Shown here: in pieces, positions 62,896 to 64,000 of the stretch
Position numbering within the stretch: the stretch's first letter is position 1
Layout of the letters: every line of letters starts with the position of its first letter
Source of the DNA: Bacteroidota bacterium
GTDB lineage: Bacteria; Bacteroidota; Bacteroidia; Cytophagales; Cytophagaceae
Direction of reading: 5' to 3'
NCBI GenBank assembly: GCA_023428135.1
Contig: JAEYZG010000033.1
Location: 62,001-126,000, forward strand
DNA: 64,000 bases
The notes under the pieces: model-generated
Seen by the model: only the letters and a program-made list of their open reading frames with translations
What the model was told of the DNA's origin: nothing
Databases searched by the model: none
Program-made: the position numbers and the translations under genes

Positions 62896-64000
62896 TCAAA
62901 TCACCTGAAGTAATTCCACTTTTGTTTCCGCCACTGCCCTTTCATACATACTCAAATACTGCTCTCCAATAAGGCCCCAGTCATATTCCTTTAAAAGCTT
63001 TTCTGCAACTTTTTTAGCATGCATTTGCACAGAATCTTTGCATTCTATTAATTCTTCGATTTTATATGCAAGATCATCACTATTTCTAGATTGGAAAAAC
63101 AAGCAATGTTTCTGATCTCTGAACATTTCTGTTATACAGGGAAGATCAGAAGAAATGAGCGGCACACCTGCAGCAACGGGTTCAAGAGCTGAATATGGCA
63201 AATACTCCAGTTCGCTGGGCATTACAAAGGCATTGCAGATTTTAAACAATGTATTTCTTTGAACATCATTCACCCAATCCAATACTATAATATTACTGCC
63301 AAGTTTTTTAGTTCTATCATCTATCTTTTTAAGATAGCTATCCCATTTCAACTCCCAGCTAACATTTCTTCTTCCCGCAAGAATAAATTTAACATTACAT
63401 CCCCTCTTCATCAATATCTTTGCTGCATCAAGAAAATATTCTATACCTTTTCCCTGAGCCCATCTTGACATGCATAGCACAATAAGTTCAGCACCTCTCA
63501 CCTTAGCTTTTATTTTCTTTTTAAAGGCAGCATCTTCCTTCTCATAATCAGCAGCACTGATTCCATTAGGAATAAAACTTACTGCCTTGTCGTAAAATAT
63601 ATTTCCATAAGCTGCACTAAGATTAACATAAGATGAATTATTCAGAACGTGAATCATCTGTGCCTTCTCCAATAACATTTCTTCACAATTAATTGAAGAG
63701 ACAGGATTCACTCTTATCCCCTTTTCAAATTTAGCAATACCATGAATACTGTATACTATTTTCTGCTCTGGCTCTTCCTGAACAACACGTGATATAATTT
63801 TATCAATTATCCAATGAGAATTGAAGACGTGTATCAGGTCATATTTTTCTTTTTTTATTAACTTAATACAGTTTGACACATATTGAGCAGGGTAACTAGC
63901 AATAAGTTTAGCCGCATTATTGGCATTACATCTGTAATGCTTTGCGGAAACCGATAAATATTTGGGACTATAGCCGAGATGAAACACATCCAAGTCCAAG
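62896..64000 (-). CDS. Glycosyltransferase family 4 protein (5' end beyond window)
   Basis: At least 367 residues; the frame runs off the right edge, so the true start lies outside. The C-terminal GT-B half is clear: SFIPNGISAADY, LIVLCMSRWAQGKGIEYFLDA, the UDP/NDP-sugar binding region MPSELEYLPYSALEPVAAGVPLISSD (E-x7-E type). It transfers a sugar to a lipid or polysaccharide in the cytoplasm or at the inner membrane; the acceptor is unknown. It converges on the VTC operon. Confidence 0.9.
   Translation of the reverse strand, partial: LDLDVFHLGYSPKYLSVSAKHYRCNANNAAKLIASYPAQYVSNCIKLIKKEKYDLIHVFNSHWIIDKIISRVVQEEPEQKIVYSIHGIAKFEKGIRVNPVSSINCEEMLLEKAQMIHVLNNSSYVNLSAAYGNIFYDKAVSFIPNGISAADYEKEDAAFKKKIKAKVRGAELIVLCMSRWAQGKGIEYFLDAAKILMKRGCNVKFILAGRRNVSWELKWDSYLKKIDDRTKKLGSNIIVLDWVNDVQRNTLFKICNAFVMPSELEYLPYSALEPVAAGVPLISSDLPCITEMFRDQKHCLFFQSRNSDDLAYKIEELIECKDSVQMHAKKVAEKLLKEYDWGLIGEQYLSMYERAVAETKVELLQVI

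Overview
The window reads as a chromosomal segment of an AT-rich Bacteroidota bacterium, most likely from the Cytophagales (Cytophaga/Sporocytophaga-like). The evidence is four secreted proteins with type IX secretion (T9SS) C-terminal sorting domains, including one of the gliding-motility-associated type B class, plus DUF4199, DUF4197 and MORN/YwqK-repeat families, a PorV-like barrel paired with an HhH protein, and a near absence of strong Shine-Dalgarno sequences. No rRNA, tRNA, CRISPR array, transposase or prophage gene was seen.

Layout. 1-7 kb: OsmC tail, MetZ, an M23 envelope peptidase, DUF4199 and DUF4197 proteins, a TerB-like protein and a GNAT-nitrilase fusion. 7-15 kb: a small lipoprotein, a large secreted clan-A glycoside hydrolase, and a trehalose block in which a fused trehalose-6-phosphate synthase/phosphatase faces a GH15 glucoamylase/trehalase. 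15-24 kb: a secreted subtilase, CinA, a 2-oxoacid dehydrogenase E2, a Nudix protein, a membrane-anchored MutS-like ATPase and a GtrA protein. 24.4-33.3 kb is an accessory stretch: a G-depleted gene desert, a lipoprotein gene with an amber codon just after its lipobox, an ELWxxDGT-repeat T9SS protein, an 826-base repeat-rich spacer with covarying hairpins and a 44-bp perfect palindrome, an orphan Rhs C-terminal tip with a candidate immunity gene, and two MORN-repeat proteins. 33.5-39.7 kb: PorV-like/HhH barrel pair, DnaJ-like membrane protein, radical SAM protein behind a possible operator, and a PPOX flavoprotein. 39.7-47.7 kb: TetR-TolC-MFP-RND efflux operon with a metallophosphoesterase at its end. 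47.8-58.4 kb: hybrid histidine kinase, T9SS type B protein, RlmD, an acyltransferase, a lamin-tail T9SS protein and a lipoprotein. 58.7-62.8 kb: a tightly packed operon HlyD-VTC polymerase-DUF4956-TolC. The window closes in a GT4 glycosyltransferase.

Two signals stand out. First, the HlyD-VTC-DUF4956-TolC operon looks like a polymerase combined with a trans-envelope conduit; polyphosphate (or another polyanion) synthesis coupled to export is the best hypothesis. Second, 7-bp-period arrays (consensus AAAGYKN) begin at or a few bases after the stop codons of six genes and, between three gene pairs, face each other as inverted arms around a short core. They look like a lineage-specific family of 3'-end elements.
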